Source: Actinomadura meyerae
GTDB lineage: Bacteria; Actinomycetota; Actinomycetes; Streptosporangiales; Streptosporangiaceae
DNA length: 64,000 nucleotides
NCBI RefSeq assembly: GCF_900188445.1
Contig: NZ_FZOR01000003.1
Coordinates: 1 to 64,000 of the forward strand
Direction of reading: 5' to 3'
Shown here: positions 8,729 to 19,298 of the stretch, piece by piece
Position numbering within the stretch: the stretch's first letter is position 1
How the letters are laid out: each line of letters begins with the position of its first letter
The notes under the pieces: generated by a model
Database searches by the model: none
What the model saw: only the letters and a program-made list of their open reading frames with translations
Told to the model about the DNA's origin: nothing
Translations under genes and position numbers: made by a program

Positions 8729-9264
8729 CGGAGCGGTGCGGGGAGGGCGGCGGGCCTCGGCATGGCCTTGAGTCCCTCCAGGACGGACTCCGGTGGTGCC
8801 GCGTAGACCGTGGGCAGCACCGGGTCGTCGGGGAACGCCAGGCAGTGCTCGGACGCGGAGAACTGCACGTCGATGCCCGGCTTGTTGCCCCGGGGGTCGA
8901 GCATGACCCAGCGGTCGTCCACCAGGGCGGCGGTGAGCCCGTGCAGGATGCCCGCCGACTCCTGGTAGCACAGCCCGGCCTGGACGCCCCCCGCGCGCAG
9001 CAGGGCGACGTAGGCGTGGGACTTGGCGTAGCAGAGGCCCGTCCGCTGGTCGAGGACGTCGGAGGCCCGCCAGGGGACGCGCGTGTCGCCGGCGTCCATG
9101 GAGTGGGCCACCTTGTCGCGGACGTGCTCGAACGCGGCGCGGGCGTAGGCGATGTCGTCGCCGGTGCGCAGCTCCGAGGCGATCGACTGGACGAGCGGGT
9201 GCTCGATGTCGATCGCCTCGGACGCAGCGAGGTAGTCCCAGGGCTCGGCGGCGAAGTCCATCAC
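8725..9264 (-). CDS. transglutaminase-like (papain-fold) domain protein
   Basis: A 179-residue transglutaminase-like superfamily protein. The nucleophile Cys sits in RTGLCYAKSHAYVALLR (about residue 93), the His in ESAGILHGLTAALV, and the Asp in WVMLDPRGN, so the C-H-D triad appears complete. Bacterial members are often cysteine peptidases or act on non-ribosomal substrates rather than cross-linking proteins. There is no signal peptide, so it is cytosolic. It is the first gene of a two-gene operon with the GNAT protein. Confidence 0.83.
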   Translation of the reverse strand: MMDFAAEPWDYLAASEAIDIEHPLVQSIASELRTGDDIAYARAAFEHVRDKVAHSMDAGDTRVPWRASDVLDQRTGLCYAKSHAYVALLRAGGVQAGLCYQESAGILHGLTAALVDDRWVMLDPRGNKPGIDVQFSASEHCLAFPDDPVLPTVYAAPPESVLEGLKAMPRPAALPAPLR

Positions 9265-9294
9265 GATCCGGAGTCCATCACGATCCGAAGGCCG

Positions 9295-10693
<1,399 letters not shown>

Positions 10694-10719
10694 GAGGGGG
10701 TCCTCTCCGACGAAGACAT

Positions 10720-10768
10720 GCGGACCGCAGTCCGGTTACCCGTGGCACGGTAACGGACTGCGGTCCGC
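10720..10768. promoter_or_regulatory. double palindromic operator upstream of azoR
   Basis: Two 14-bp sites, CGGACCGCAGTCCG (10721-10734) and its exact reverse complement CGGACTGCGGTCCG (10754-10767). Each has an internal CGGAC/GTCCG dyad. The sites are embedded in a larger near-perfect inverted repeat that includes GGTTACC/GGTAAC. On the minus strand a TTGTCA -35-like hexamer sits just upstream of the outer site, so a bound TetR- or MarR-type dimer would cover the azoR promoter. Confidence 0.75.
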
Positions 10769-10808
10769 TTGACAAGTCTCCGCCGGACGCCCGCGGCGGG
10801 CGGACGGG

Positions 10809-12128
10809 TCAGGCGGTGAAGTCCCGGTCGCCGACTGGGCCGATCACCGTGAGGGCCTGCGGCGCCGACAGCACCTCGCGGGCGATGGCGCGGACGTCGT
10901 CGAGGGTCACGGCCTCGATGCGGGCCAGCACCTCGTCCACCGGCAGCAGCGACTCGTACACCAGCTCGCTCTTGCCGATGCGGCTCATGCGGGAGCCGGT
11001 GTCCTCCAGGCCGAGCACCATCGCGCCGCGCAGCTGGCCCTTCCCGCGCTCCAGCTCCTCGTCGGTGAGGCACTCGTCGGCGGCCCGGCCCAGCTCGTCC
11101 CGGCAGATCGACAGGACCTCCTCGGCCTTGGCGGGCTGGCAGCCCGCGTAGACGCCGAAGATGCCGGAGTCGGCGTACTGGGCGGTGTAGCTGTAGACCG
11201 AGTAGGCCAGGCCCCGCTTCTCCCGGATCTCCTGGAACAGGCGGGACGACATGCCCCCGCCGAGCGCGGCGTTCAGGACCCCGAGCGCGAACCGGCGGTC
11301 GTCGGTGCGCGAGACCCCGGCGCCGCCGAGGATGATGTGCGCCTGCTCGGTGTCCTTGTCGATCACCACGCTGCGCGGGTCGACCGGCGCGGGCGCCCCG
11401 TCCAGCCGCGGCGGGGCCGGCTCGCCCTCGCCGGCCAGGTGACCGGCGAACGCCTCCGACACCAGCCGCACGACCTCGTCGTGGTCGATGTTGCCGGCCA
11501 CCGACACCACCAGCTTGGACGGGACGTAGTGCTCCCGGTAGTAGCCGTGGATCCGGTCCCGCGACAGGGCGTTGATCGAGTCCTCGGTGCCGAGGATCGG
11601 GCGGCCGAGCGGGGTGTCGCCGTACAGCGCGGTGGAGAACTCGTCGTGGATGAGGTCGCCCGGGTCGTCGTCGCGCATGTGGATCTCTTCGAGGATCACC
11701 CCGCGCTCGGCCTCGACGTCCTCGGGCCGGTTCACCGAGTCGGCCACCATGTCGGACACCACGTCCACGGCGAGCGGGAGGTCGCTGTCCAGGACCCGCG
11801 CGTAGTAGCAGGTGTACTCCTTGGCGGTGAACGCGTTGAGGTCGCCGCCGACCGCGTCGACCGCCGCGGAGATCTCCAGGGCCGAGCGCCGCCGCGTCCC
11901 CTTGAACAGCACGTGCTCCAGGTAGTGGCTGGCCCCCGCGTCGGCGGGGGCCTCGTCACGGGAGCCGACCGCCGACCAGATGCCGAACGCGGCGGACCGC
12001 ACGGTCGGCATCGTCTCGGTGATGATCCGCAGCCCGCCGGGCAGCACGGTGCGGCGCACCGCGCCGGCCCCGTCGGTGTGGATCGTGGTGGTGGTGCCGG
12101 GCTCCTGCGCCCGCGCCGGCAGCGTCAC
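10809..12128 (-). CDS. M16 (pitrilysin/insulinase) family zinc peptidase
   Basis: A 439-residue processing-peptidase-like protein. The inverted zinc motif HxxEH is seen as H68-Y-L-E71-H72 in GASHYLEHVLFKGT, with the third ligand Glu downstream in AERGVILEEIHM. The N-terminal RTVLPGGLRIITETMPTVRS is the family's opening strand. The C-terminal half contains the R/Y-type substrate motif near KRGLAYSVYSY. GTG 12128 is preferred because upstream sequence is low-complexity and homologous sequence starts near VRRTVLPGGL. This gene follows pnp in many actinobacteria (mycobacterial PepR), and that conserved neighbourhood is kept here. Confidence 0.92.
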   Translation of the reverse strand: MTLPARAQEPGTTTTIHTDGAGAVRRTVLPGGLRIITETMPTVRSAAFGIWSAVGSRDEAPADAGASHYLEHVLFKGTRRRSALEISAAVDAVGGDLNAFTAKEYTCYYARVLDSDLPLAVDVVSDMVADSVNRPEDVEAERGVILEEIHMRDDDPGDLIHDEFSTALYGDTPLGRPILGTEDSINALSRDRIHGYYREHYVPSKLVVSVAGNIDHDEVVRLVSEAFAGHLAGEGEPAPPRLDGAPAPVDPRSVVIDKDTEQAHIILGGAGVSRTDDRRFALGVLNAALGGGMSSRLFQEIREKRGLAYSVYSYTAQYADSGIFGVYAGCQPAKAEEVLSICRDELGRAADECLTDEELERGKGQLRGAMVLGLEDTGSRMSRIGKSELVYESLLPVDEVLARIEAVTLDDVRAIAREVLSAPQALTVIGPVGDRDFTA

Positions 12129-12227
12129 GTGTCGCTCGCATTCCGGTTGGTGGAAGGTCGGAGAAAGCGACCGACCGGCGCGTCCCGCAGCGGACGCTGC
12201 GGGACGGCCGGTCGGTCGTCGCACGGG

Positions 12228-14573
12228 TCAGGAGTTGCGCTGGCCGGACTCGTCGCCGCGGCGGGTGCGGCGGCGGCGCGGGCGGCGGTCGCCCTCGTCG
12301 CGGCGCTCCCGGCGCTCGCCGGAGTCGCCGTCGTCGGCGGCGGCCGGGGCAGCGCCGTCGCCGGCGTCGCCCTTCTCGGCGGCCTCGCGCTCGACCACCT
12401 CGACCGGCACCAGCGACAGCTTGCCGCGCTGGTCGATCTCGGTGACCTCGACCTGGATCTTCTCACCGACGCCCATGACGTCCTCGACGTTCTCGATCCG
12501 GGCGCCGCCGTGCAGCTTGCGGATCTGCGAGACGTGCAGCAGGCCGTCCTTGCCGGGCAGCAGCGACACGAACGCGCCGAACGTGGTGGTCTTGACGACG
12601 GTGCCGAGGAACCGCTCGCCGACCTCCGGCATGTGCGGGTTCGCGATCGAGTTGATCGCCTGCCGGGCGGCCTCGGCGGACGGGCCGTCGGTGGCGCCGA
12701 CGTAGATGGTGCCGTCGTCCTCGATCGTGATGTCGGCGCCGGTGTCGTCCTGGATCGAGTTGATCATCTTGCCCTTGGGGCCGATGACCTCGCCGATCTT
12801 GTCGACCGGGACCTTGATCGTGATGATCCGCGGCGCGTTCGGGCTCATCTCGGCGGGCGCCTCGATGGCCTCCTGCATCACGTCCAGGATCGCCAGCCGC
12901 GCGCCCTTGGCCTGCCGCAGCGCGGCGGCCAGCACCGAGGCGGGGATGCCGTCGAGCTTGGTGTCGAGCTGCAGCGCGGTGATCAGGTCGCGGGTGCCGG
13001 CGACCTTGAAGTCCATGTCGCCGAAGGCGTCCTCGGCGCCGAGGATGTCGGTGAGGGTGACGTACTCGCCGCCCTCGTTGATCAGCCCCATCGCGATGCC
13101 CGCCACCATCTGCTTGAGCGGGACGCCCGCGTCCAGCAGCGACATCGTGGACGCGCAGACCGAGCCCATCGAGGTCGAGCCGTTGGAGCCGAGCGCCTCC
13201 GACACCTGCCGGATCGCGTACGGGAACTCCTCGCGGGACGGCAGCACCGGGATCAGCGCGCGCTCGGCGAGCGCGCCGTGCCCGATCTCGCGCCGCTTCG
13301 GCGAGCCGACCCGGCCGGTCTCACCGGTGGAGTACGGCGGGAAGTTGTAGTTGTGCATGTAGCGCTTGGTGCGCTCGGGGTTCAGCGTGTCGATCGTCTG
13401 CTCCATGCGGAGCATGTTCAGCGTCGTCACGCCGAGGATCTGGGTCTCGCCGCGCTCGAACAGCGCCGAGCCGTGCACGCGCGGGACGACGTGCGCCTCC
13501 GCGGTGAGCTGGCGGATGTCCTTCGGCCCGCGGCCGTCCATGCGCAGCCCGTCGCGGATGACCCGCTCGCGGACCAGCTTCTTGGTGACGGCGCGGTAGG
13601 CGGCGGAGATCTCCTTCTCGCGCCCCTCGAACTGCTCGGCGAGCTTCTCGGCGGCGGCCGCCTTGATCTCGTCGAGCCGGGTCTCGCGCTCCTGCTTGCC
13701 GGCGATGGTGAGCGCCTGCGCGAGGTCGCCGCTGACGGCGTCGGTGACGGCGGCGAGCACGTCGTCCTGGTAGTCCAGGAAGATCGGGTACTCGGCGGTC
13801 TCCTTGGCGGCGACGGCGGCGAGGTCGCTCTGCGCCTTGCACAGCACCTTGATGAACGGCTTGGCCGCCTCCAGGCCCGCGGCGACGATCTCCTCGGTCG
13901 GGGCGGTGGCGCCCTCGGCGACGAGCTTGAGCGTGTCGCGGGTGGACTCCGCCTCGACCATCATGATCGCGACGTCGCCGTCGGCCAGCACGCGGCCGGC
14001 CACGACCATGTCGAACGTGGCGCGCTCGAGCTCGGGGTGCGTCGGGAAGCCGACCCACTCGCCCTCGATCAGCGCGACGCGGACGCCGCCGATCGGGCCG
14101 GAGAACGGCAGCCCGGCCAGCTGGGTGGACATCGAGGCGGCGTTGATCGCCACGACGTCGTACAGGTGGTCGGGGTGCAGCGCCATGATCGTCTCGACGA
14201 TCTGGATCTCGTTGCGCAGGCCCTTGGTGAACGACGGGCGCAGCGGCCGGTCGATCAGCCGGCAGGTGAGGATCGCGTCCTCCGAGGGCCGGCCCTCGCG
14301 GCGGAAGAACGAGCCGGGGATGCGCCCGGCCGCGTACATCCGCTCCTCGACGTCCACGGTCAGCGGGAAGAAGTCCAGGTTCTCCTTGGGCTTCTTCGAC
14401 GCGGTGGTCGCCGACAGCACCATCGTCTCGTCGTCGAGGTAGGCGACGGCCGAGCCGGCCGCCTGCCGGGCCAGCCGGCCCGTCTCGAAGCGGATGGTGC
14501 GGGTGCCGAACGCGCCGTTGTCGATCACGGCCTCGGTGCTCTGCGCTCCGTCGATGCGCACGGCTTCTGTCAC
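12228..14573 (-). CDS. pnp: polyribonucleotide nucleotidyltransferase (PNPase)
   Basis: A 781-residue PNPase, the phosphorolytic 3'-5' exoribonuclease that also synthesises tails in actinobacteria. Two RNase PH domains flank a helical linker. The second PH core carries [18 protein letters not shown] and the metal residues in [17 protein letters not shown] domain ([18 protein letters not shown]) and an S1 domain ([20 protein letters not shown]) follow, then a 50-residue acidic/basic low-complexity tail ending GRRTRRG-like. The GTG start is preceded by AGGAGG at seven bases. It lies downstream of rpsO, the widely conserved order in which pnp expression is coupled to rpsO mRNA processing. Confidence 0.97.
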   Translation of the reverse strand: MTEAVRIDGAQSTEAVIDNGAFGTRTIRFETGRLARQAAGSAVAYLDDETMVLSATTASKKPKENLDFFPLTVDVEERMYAAGRIPGSFFRREGRPSEDAILTCRLIDRPLRPSFTKGLRNEIQIVETIMALHPDHLYDVVAINAASMSTQLAGLPFSGPIGGVRVALIEGEWVGFPTHPELERATFDMVVAGRVLADGDVAIMMVEAESTRDTLKLVAEGATAPTEEIVAAGLEAAKPFIKVLCKAQSDLAAVAAKETAEYPIFLDYQDDVLAAVTDAVSGDLAQALTIAGKQERETRLDEIKAAAAEKLAEQFEGREKEISAAYRAVTKKLVRERVIRDGLRMDGRGPKDIRQLTAEAHVVPRVHGSALFERGETQILGVTTLNMLRMEQTIDTLNPERTKRYMHNYNFPPYSTGETGRVGSPKRREIGHGALAERALIPVLPSREEFPYAIRQVSEALGSNGSTSMGSVCASTMSLLDAGVPLKQMVAGIAMGLINEGGEYVTLTDILGAEDAFGDMDFKVAGTRDLITALQLDTKLDGIPASVLAAALRQAKGARLAILDVMQEAIEAPAEMSPNAPRIITIKVPVDKIGEVIGPKGKMINSIQDDTGADITIEDDGTIYVGATDGPSAEAARQAINSIANPHMPEVGERFLGTVVKTTTFGAFVSLLPGKDGLLHVSQIRKLHGGARIENVEDVMGVGEKIQVEVTEIDQRGKLSLVPVEVVEREAAEKGDAGDGAAPAAADDGDSGERRERRDEGDRRPRRRRTRRGDESGQRNS

Positions 14574-14825
14574 GGGAAACCTCCTCAGGGTTCCATGTCG
14601 GTCCTCGCGGCCGTTTCCCGTGGCTTGTCACGCTGCCGGTCTTCGATCGAAGCACCCGGATCGAGACCCCCGCCGTGCGCGGCGGAACTGATCCGGAAGC
14701 CACTACCGAGGACCGGCCCGCACCAGCGGTGTCCGCGAGGCTTGTCTGCTCTGCAGTTGTGGCCGCGGCCTGGGCGGGCCGGGCGGCCGGTCACCGGCCG
14801 GCGGGGCGCCGGCCGGTACAAGTGA

Positions 14826-14851
14826 GGGAGTGGCCCGGACGGGCCACTCCC
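14826..14851 (-). terminator. hairpin directly after rpsO
   Basis: An 11-bp perfect stem GGGAGTGGCCC / GGGCCACTCCC with a GGAC loop, starting nine bases after the rpsO stop on the minus strand. No T-run follows. More GC-rich dyads (GGCCGGTCACCGGCC around 14784-14798) lie next to it in the 286-bp rpsO-pnp spacer. It may be an intrinsic-like terminator or a processing hairpin that separates rpsO from pnp mRNA. Confidence 0.6.
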
Positions 14852-14859
14852 CCAGCGTG

Positions 14860-15129
14860 CTAGCGGCGCAGGCCGAGTCGCTCGATCAGCTGCCGGTAGC
14901 GGTTGATGTCCTTGTTGCTCAGGTACTTCAGGAGGCGGCGGCGACGGCCGACCAGCAGCAGCAGTCCGCGGCGGCTGTGGTGGTCGTGCTTGTGCTCCTT
15001 GAGGTGCTCGGTCAGATCGTTGATGCGGCGCGTCAGCAGCGCGACCTGGACCTCCGGGGATCCGGTGTCACCCTCAGTGGTCGCGTACTCGGCGATGATC
15101 TGGTTCTTCGTGGCGGTGTCGAGCGACAC
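14860..15129 (-). CDS. rpsO: 30S ribosomal protein S15
   Basis: The 89-residue S15 protein, of exact family length. It begins [20 protein letters not shown] and contains [21 protein letters not shown] and the rRNA-contact motif [20 protein letters not shown]. It binds 16S rRNA helices 20-22 early in 30S assembly. The GTG start has GAAGGAG upstream. A hairpin immediately 3' separates it from pnp. Confidence 0.98.
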   Translation of the reverse strand: MSLDTATKNQIIAEYATTEGDTGSPEVQVALLTRRINDLTEHLKEHKHDHHSRRGLLLLVGRRRRLLKYLSNKDINRYRQLIERLGLRR

Positions 15130-15351
15130 GTGGCTCCTTCGATGGGATCGTCACCCGCAGATCCGGGCCCGGAGAGCACACGGGTCCGCATGGTGCGTTT
15201 CAGAGGGTGGCGGGCCGCATGAGGGTGCAGCTCGCCGCGCCGGGGCCCTTCCCGGCGACTATTCACCGTACCATGCCGGAAACCCGCCCCGTCACGAAGC
15301 GACATCCGGTGTTGTCGCAGGGTACGCGGCGAAACGGACGCTCCGCCCGGA

Positions 15352-16299
15352 TCAGCCGGAGGTGATCTCGCGGGCGCGGTCCACGTCCCGGCGCATCTCC
15401 TCGATCAGCGCGTCGATCGAGTCGAACTTCAGCGTGTCGCGGATGCGGGCGGTGAAGTCCACGGCCATGTGCTCGCCGTACAGGTCGAGGTCGTCGCGGT
15501 CCAGCGCGTACGCCTCGACGGTCCGCTCCCCGGCGCCCTCGAACGTCGGGTTCGTCCCGATGGAGATCGCGGCCGGCCAGCGGAAACCCGGGTAGCGCTC
15601 GGAGTCGCAGACCAGCCAGCCGCCGTAGACGCCGTCGGCGGGGATCGCGGTGTTCACGGCCGTCTCCAGGTTGGCCGTCGGGAAGCCGAGCGCGCGGCCC
15701 CGCCGGTGGCCGCGCACGACGACGCCCTCGACGCGGTGCGGCCGGCCGAGGGCCTGCGCCGCCGCCTCGACGTCGCCCGCGTCGAGGCGCTCCCGGATGT
15801 AGGTGGAGGAGATCGTGCCGCCGTTGGCCACGAGCGGCATGCCCTCGGCGGTGAAGTCGTACTTCTCGCCGAGCTCGCGCAGCAGCGCGACGTCGCCCTT
15901 GGCCTTGTGGCCGAAGCGGAAGTCCTCGCCGACGATGACGTGGGCGGCGTGCAGCCGGTCGACCAGGACCGACTGCACGAACTCGTCCGGCGGCACCTTC
16001 GACAGCTCGAGGGTGAACGGGACGACCGCGACCGCGTCCGTGCCGAGCCCCTCCAGCAGCTCGACGCGCCGCCGGGTCGTGGTGAGCAGCGGCGGGTGGG
16101 TGCCCGGCCGGACGACCTCGTCAGGGTGCGGGTCGAACGTGATGACCACCGAGCGCAGGCCGCGGCGCCGGGCCTCCCGCGCCGCGGCGCCGACGATCCG
16201 CTGATGGCCGCGGTGAACGCCGTCGAACACCCCGATGGTGATCACTGAACGGCCCCAGTCCGCGGGAACCTCGTCGAGGCCATTCCAACGCCGCACCAT
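15352..16299 (-). CDS. ribF: bifunctional riboflavin kinase/FAD synthetase
   Basis: A 315-residue RibF that phosphorylates riboflavin to FMN and adenylates FMN to FAD. The N-terminal nucleotidyltransferase domain shows ITIGVFDGVHRGHQRI and the later ISSTYIRERLDAGDVE. The C-terminal kinase domain shows the flavin/ATP motifs GRALGFPTANLE and DGVYGGWLV, with catalytic Glu in RTVEAYALDRDDLDLYG. It sits between trhA and rpsO in the conserved truB-ribF-rpsO neighbourhood. There is no recognisable FMN riboswitch upstream. Confidence 0.96.
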   Translation of the reverse strand: MVRRWNGLDEVPADWGRSVITIGVFDGVHRGHQRIVGAAAREARRRGLRSVVITFDPHPDEVVRPGTHPPLLTTTRRRVELLEGLGTDAVAVVPFTLELSKVPPDEFVQSVLVDRLHAAHVIVGEDFRFGHKAKGDVALLRELGEKYDFTAEGMPLVANGGTISSTYIRERLDAGDVEAAAQALGRPHRVEGVVVRGHRRGRALGFPTANLETAVNTAIPADGVYGGWLVCDSERYPGFRWPAAISIGTNPTFEGAGERTVEAYALDRDDLDLYGEHMAVDFTARIRDTLKFDSIDALIEEMRRDVDRAREITSG

Positions 16300-16393
16300 T
16301 CTCTCCCCGTGTAGGGCATGCCTGCCGGTATTCTCCTGCCGCCCTCAAGGGTGCCATGCCCCGGGCCGCGAGGTCGCACCCAGGGGGTACCCG

Positions 16394-17062
16394 TCAGCCC
16401 GACCGGTAGACGACCAGCGACACCGCGATGTACTGCAGCACGTAGGCGGCGAGCGTGCAGGCGTGGAAGACCTCGTGGAAGCCGAACCAGCTCGGCGACG
16501 GGTCGGGGCGGCGCAGCCCGTAGACGACGCCTCCGACGCTGTAGCAGATGCCTCCGGCCGCGACCAGCGCGCACGCGGCGACGCCGGCGCCGTCCAGGAA
16601 CTGCGGCAGGAAGAACACCGCGACCCATCCGAGGACGATGTAGAGGGTCACGTAGAGCGCGCGCGGGGCGCCGATCCATGTGGTGCGGAAGATGACGCCG
16701 GCGACGGCGCCCGACCAGACCGTGATGAGCACGGCGAGCCGCACTCCGCCGTCCAGGGCCACGACCGCGAAGGGGGTGTACGTCCCCGCGATGATGAGGT
16801 AGATGTTGGCGTGGTCGAAGCGGCGCAGCACCTCCAGCAGCCGGTGCGACCGCTGCCGGTGGTACGTCCCCGAGATCCCGAACAGCATCCCCGATGTCGC
16901 CACGTACACCGCCGACGCGAGCCGCGCCTGGGCGCTCGGGCCGAGCGCCACCAGCACGAGCCCGGCGACCAGCACCGCGGGGAACGCGCCGAGGTGCAGC
17001 CAGCCGCGCAGCCGCGGCCGGGTGGGGGACGCCACCGGGGGGTGGTCCTTCACAGTGGTCAC
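16394..17062 (-). CDS. trhA: hemolysin III / TrhA (PAQR-type) membrane protein
   Basis: A 222-residue seven-helix protein of the hemolysin III/progestin-receptor-like family. The conserved metal-site residues are present: SGTYHR after helix 2, DHANIYLIIAGTYTP in helix 3, and FHEVFHACTLAAYVLQYIA near the C-terminus (Ser, Asp and paired His). Family members affect membrane fluidity and are linked to unsaturated-lipid homeostasis in Bacillus. GTG 17062 was chosen because AGGAGGT lies at ideal spacing; the upstream GTG 17068 would be too close. It is inserted between truB and ribF, with its own regulated promoter region (17094-17116). Confidence 0.88.
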   Translation of the reverse strand: MTTVKDHPPVASPTRPRLRGWLHLGAFPAVLVAGLVLVALGPSAQARLASAVYVATSGMLFGISGTYHRQRSHRLLEVLRRFDHANIYLIIAGTYTPFAVVALDGGVRLAVLITVWSGAVAGVIFRTTWIGAPRALYVTLYIVLGWVAVFFLPQFLDGAGVAACALVAAGGICYSVGGVVYGLRRPDPSPSWFGFHEVFHACTLAAYVLQYIAVSLVVYRSG

Positions 17063-17093
17063 GGACACCTCCTGCCTCACTAACTTACTCTCT

Positions 17094-17116
17094 CGTAGGT
17101 TACGCGACCGTAGGTT
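17094..17116 (-). promoter_or_regulatory. direct AACCTACG repeats upstream of trhA
   Basis: Two exact AACCTACG octamers read on the minus strand (plus-strand CGTAGGTT at 17094-17101 and 17109-17116), with starts 15 bp apart. They lie about 30 and 50 bp upstream of the trhA start codon, where a promoter would be. Such paired repeats usually mark a regulator site. I cannot name the regulator, but a lipid-responsive TetR-type protein would fit the gene. Confidence 0.5.
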
Positions 17117-17229
17117 CCCGCGCAGCATTTTCTCCCGGTGATGCGCACCACGGGTGTATTGCCCACTCGGGACCGAGGCAGGCATCGGCCGCGGGGCCGG
17201 GAGGCGGAAAGTTCGAGAGACGAGGCGGT

Positions 17230-18102
17230 TCAGGCCACGAAGACGGCGAGGGGCCTGGCCAGCCCGCCCTTCTCCTCGACGAGGGCGAGCAGCGTCCCGT
17301 CCGGCGCGAAGACGCCGACCGGTCCCGGGCCCAGCCCGGCCGCCGGAAGCCGCCCGCCGTGCGCGATCCTGCGCGCCTCGCCGTCCGAGACGTCCCGGCG
17401 CGGGAACACGGCGGAGACCGCCTCGCCCATCGGGAGGATCTCCAGCTTCCCGGCGAGCTGGTCGAGGGTCCGCGCCATGGACAGGTCGTAGGGCCCGACC
17501 CGGGTGCGGCGCAGCGCGGTCAGGTGGCCGCCGCAGCCGAGGGACGCGCCGAGGTCGCGGGCCAGCGCCCGGATGTAGGTGCCGGACGAGCAGGAGACCG
17601 ACGCGTCCACGTCGATCAGGTCGCCCTCGCGGCGCACCCCGGTGATCGTGAAGGAGTGCACCGTCACCGGGCGGGCGGCGAGCGCCACGTCCTCGCCCTT
17701 GCGGGCCATCTTGTAGGCCCGCTCCCCGTTCACCTTGATCGCGCTGACCTGCGGCGGAACCTGCTGGATCGGCCCGGTCAGCGCCGCGACGCCCGCGGCC
17801 AGCGCCTCGTCGGAGACCGCGGCGGCGGACGCGGTCGCGGTGGTCTCGCCCTCCGCGTCGTCGGTGTTGGTCGACTGCCCCAGGCGGATCGTCGCGTCGT
17901 ACCCCTTCTCCGTCAGCGCGAGGTGGCCGAGGAGCCGGGTGGCCTTGCCGACGCCGAGGACCAGCACGCCCGTCGCCATCGGGTCGAGGGTGCCCGCGTG
18001 CCCGACCCGCCGGGTCTTCGCCAGCCGCCGCATCTTCCCGACGACGTCGTGCGACGTCCAGCCGGCGGGCTTGTCCACGATGACGAGTCCCGAGTTGTCC
18101 AC
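17230..18102 (-). CDS. truB: tRNA pseudouridine(55) synthase
   Basis: A 290-residue TruB, which makes pseudouridine 55 in the T-loop of tRNAs. The catalytic Asp40 lies in the hallmark RRVGHAGTLDPMATGVL. The upstream GLVIVDKPAGWTSHD and later VPPQVSAIKVNGERAY, SCSSGTYIRALARDLG and LTALRRTRVG are all standard TruB segments. The actinobacterial C-terminal PUA-like extension is present (residues about 225-290). It lies 14 bp after nrnA, clearly in the same operon. Confidence 0.97.
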   Translation of the reverse strand: MDNSGLVIVDKPAGWTSHDVVGKMRRLAKTRRVGHAGTLDPMATGVLVLGVGKATRLLGHLALTEKGYDATIRLGQSTNTDDAEGETTATASAAAVSDEALAAGVAALTGPIQQVPPQVSAIKVNGERAYKMARKGEDVALAARPVTVHSFTITGVRREGDLIDVDASVSCSSGTYIRALARDLGASLGCGGHLTALRRTRVGPYDLSMARTLDQLAGKLEILPMGEAVSAVFPRRDVSDGEARRIAHGGRLPAAGLGPGPVGVFAPDGTLLALVEEKGGLARPLAVFVA

Positions 18103-18116
18103 GCGCGCTCCGAATA

Positions 18117-19298
18117 TCAGTCGTCGTCGGGGTCACCGGGCGCGCGCAGCGCCGCGCGCAGCCGGTCGATGATGGCGGCGGGCTCCCCGCCCATGGTGAA
18201 CGCGGCGGCCGTGCGGTGCCCGCCGCCGCCGAGCTCCACGCAGGCGCGGCCGACGTCGACCGCGCCCTTGGAGCGGGTGGACACGTACCACTCGCCCCGG
18301 TCGTTCTCCTTGCACACCACCGCGACCTCGGCCTCGTCGGTGCGCCTGAGCTGGTCGATGACCCCTTCGAGCTGGTCGTACTCGACGTCGCGGGCGGCCC
18401 GGTCGGCGCGGGCGACCGTCGTCCACACCAGGCCGAGGCCGGCCGCCGCGTCCCGCTCCAGCCGGGCCCGCGCCAGCGCGCCCGCGAGGACCTGCAGGTA
18501 GCCGAACGGCGCCCGGTCCCACAGCTCGCGGCTGACCGCGTCCGGCCGGACGCCCGCCGTCAGCAGCCGCCCCGCGAGGTCGTGCACCTCCGGGGTCGTG
18601 CACGGGTACTTGAACGAGCCGGTGTCGCTGGCGAGCCCCGCGTACAGGCCCTGCGCGATGTCGCGGTCCAGCGGCACGCCGAGCCTGCGGATCAGCTCCT
18701 CGACCAGCACCGCCGTGGCGGCGGCGTCCGGGTCGACGAGCCGCACGCCGCCGAACCCGGTGTTGGACGCGTGGTGGTCGACGACGACCAGCGCCCCCGC
18801 CCGGTCGGCGTGCCCGGCCAGCCCGCCGAGCCGCGCCCGGCCCGCCGCGTCCAGGGAGATCATCAGCTCCGGGGCGGCGGGCACCCGCGCGGGCTCCACC
18901 AGCAGCTCCTGGCCCGGCAGGAAGCGCAGGATCGCCGGGACCGTGAACGGCTCCCCGAACGACGCCACGCACCGCTTGCCGAGCGACCGGAGCGCCTGGG
19001 CGAGCGCCAGCATGGAGCCCAGCGCGTCACCGTCCGGGGCCACATGGCAGGCCAGGCAGATCTCCTCCGCCGCCCGGATCAGCTGGACCGCGCGATCCCA
19101 TTCGAGATCGGCGGCAGCCCCCGCGGGCACGGCCGGCGCGGCGGACCCGCCGCGCATCGCGCCGCGCGCCCCACCGCCCCCGCCGCCCCGCGGAACGATG
19201 TCGTGGCCGCCCGTAGCGTGGCCCTCGGCGTCGTGCAGCCGGCACTCCTGCGGCCCCCCGGTGGCCGCGGCGTGCGCACGGCCCTCGGGGCCGTTCAC
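18117..19298 (-). CDS. nrnA: DHH-family bifunctional oligoribonuclease/PAP phosphatase NrnA
   Basis: A 393-residue DHH/DHHA1 phosphoesterase that degrades short RNA oligomers and dephosphorylates pAp. Metal motifs are seen as HVAPDGDALGSMLAL and VVDHHASNTGFG, with a further Asp in LYAGLASDTGSFKYP. The DHHA1 domain ends with the substrate motif LGGGGHRTAAAF. The GTG start forms a 4-bp GTGA overlap with the stop of rbfA. The first 60 residues are Gly/Ala-rich and not conserved, so a start at an internal GTG/ATG near residue 48 is possible. The rbfA-nrnA-truB order is conserved in actinobacteria. Confidence 0.93.
   Translation of the reverse strand: MNGPEGRAHAAATGGPQECRLHDAEGHATGGHDIVPRGGGGGGARGAMRGGSAAPAVPAGAAADLEWDRAVQLIRAAEEICLACHVAPDGDALGSMLALAQALRSLGKRCVASFGEPFTVPAILRFLPGQELLVEPARVPAAPELMISLDAAGRARLGGLAGHADRAGALVVVDHHASNTGFGGVRLVDPDAAATAVLVEELIRRLGVPLDRDIAQGLYAGLASDTGSFKYPCTTPEVHDLAGRLLTAGVRPDAVSRELWDRAPFGYLQVLAGALARARLERDAAAGLGLVWTTVARADRAARDVEYDQLEGVIDQLRRTDEAEVAVVCKENDRGEWYVSTRSKGAVDVGRACVELGGGGHRTAAAFTMGGEPAAIIDRLRAALRAPGDPDDD

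Noticed and set aside
11337-14825. Very long plus-strand open frame opposite pnp and the M16 peptidase
   Set aside because: It is an antisense frame of GC-rich DNA. The minus-strand genes have full conserved motifs, and the plus frame has no family signal, only low-complexity Arg/Gly/Leu-rich sequence.
15130-15351. FMN riboswitch upstream or near ribF
   Set aside because: No recognisable RFN core sequence; ribF starts at 16299 and its upstream region is short and lacks conserved helices.
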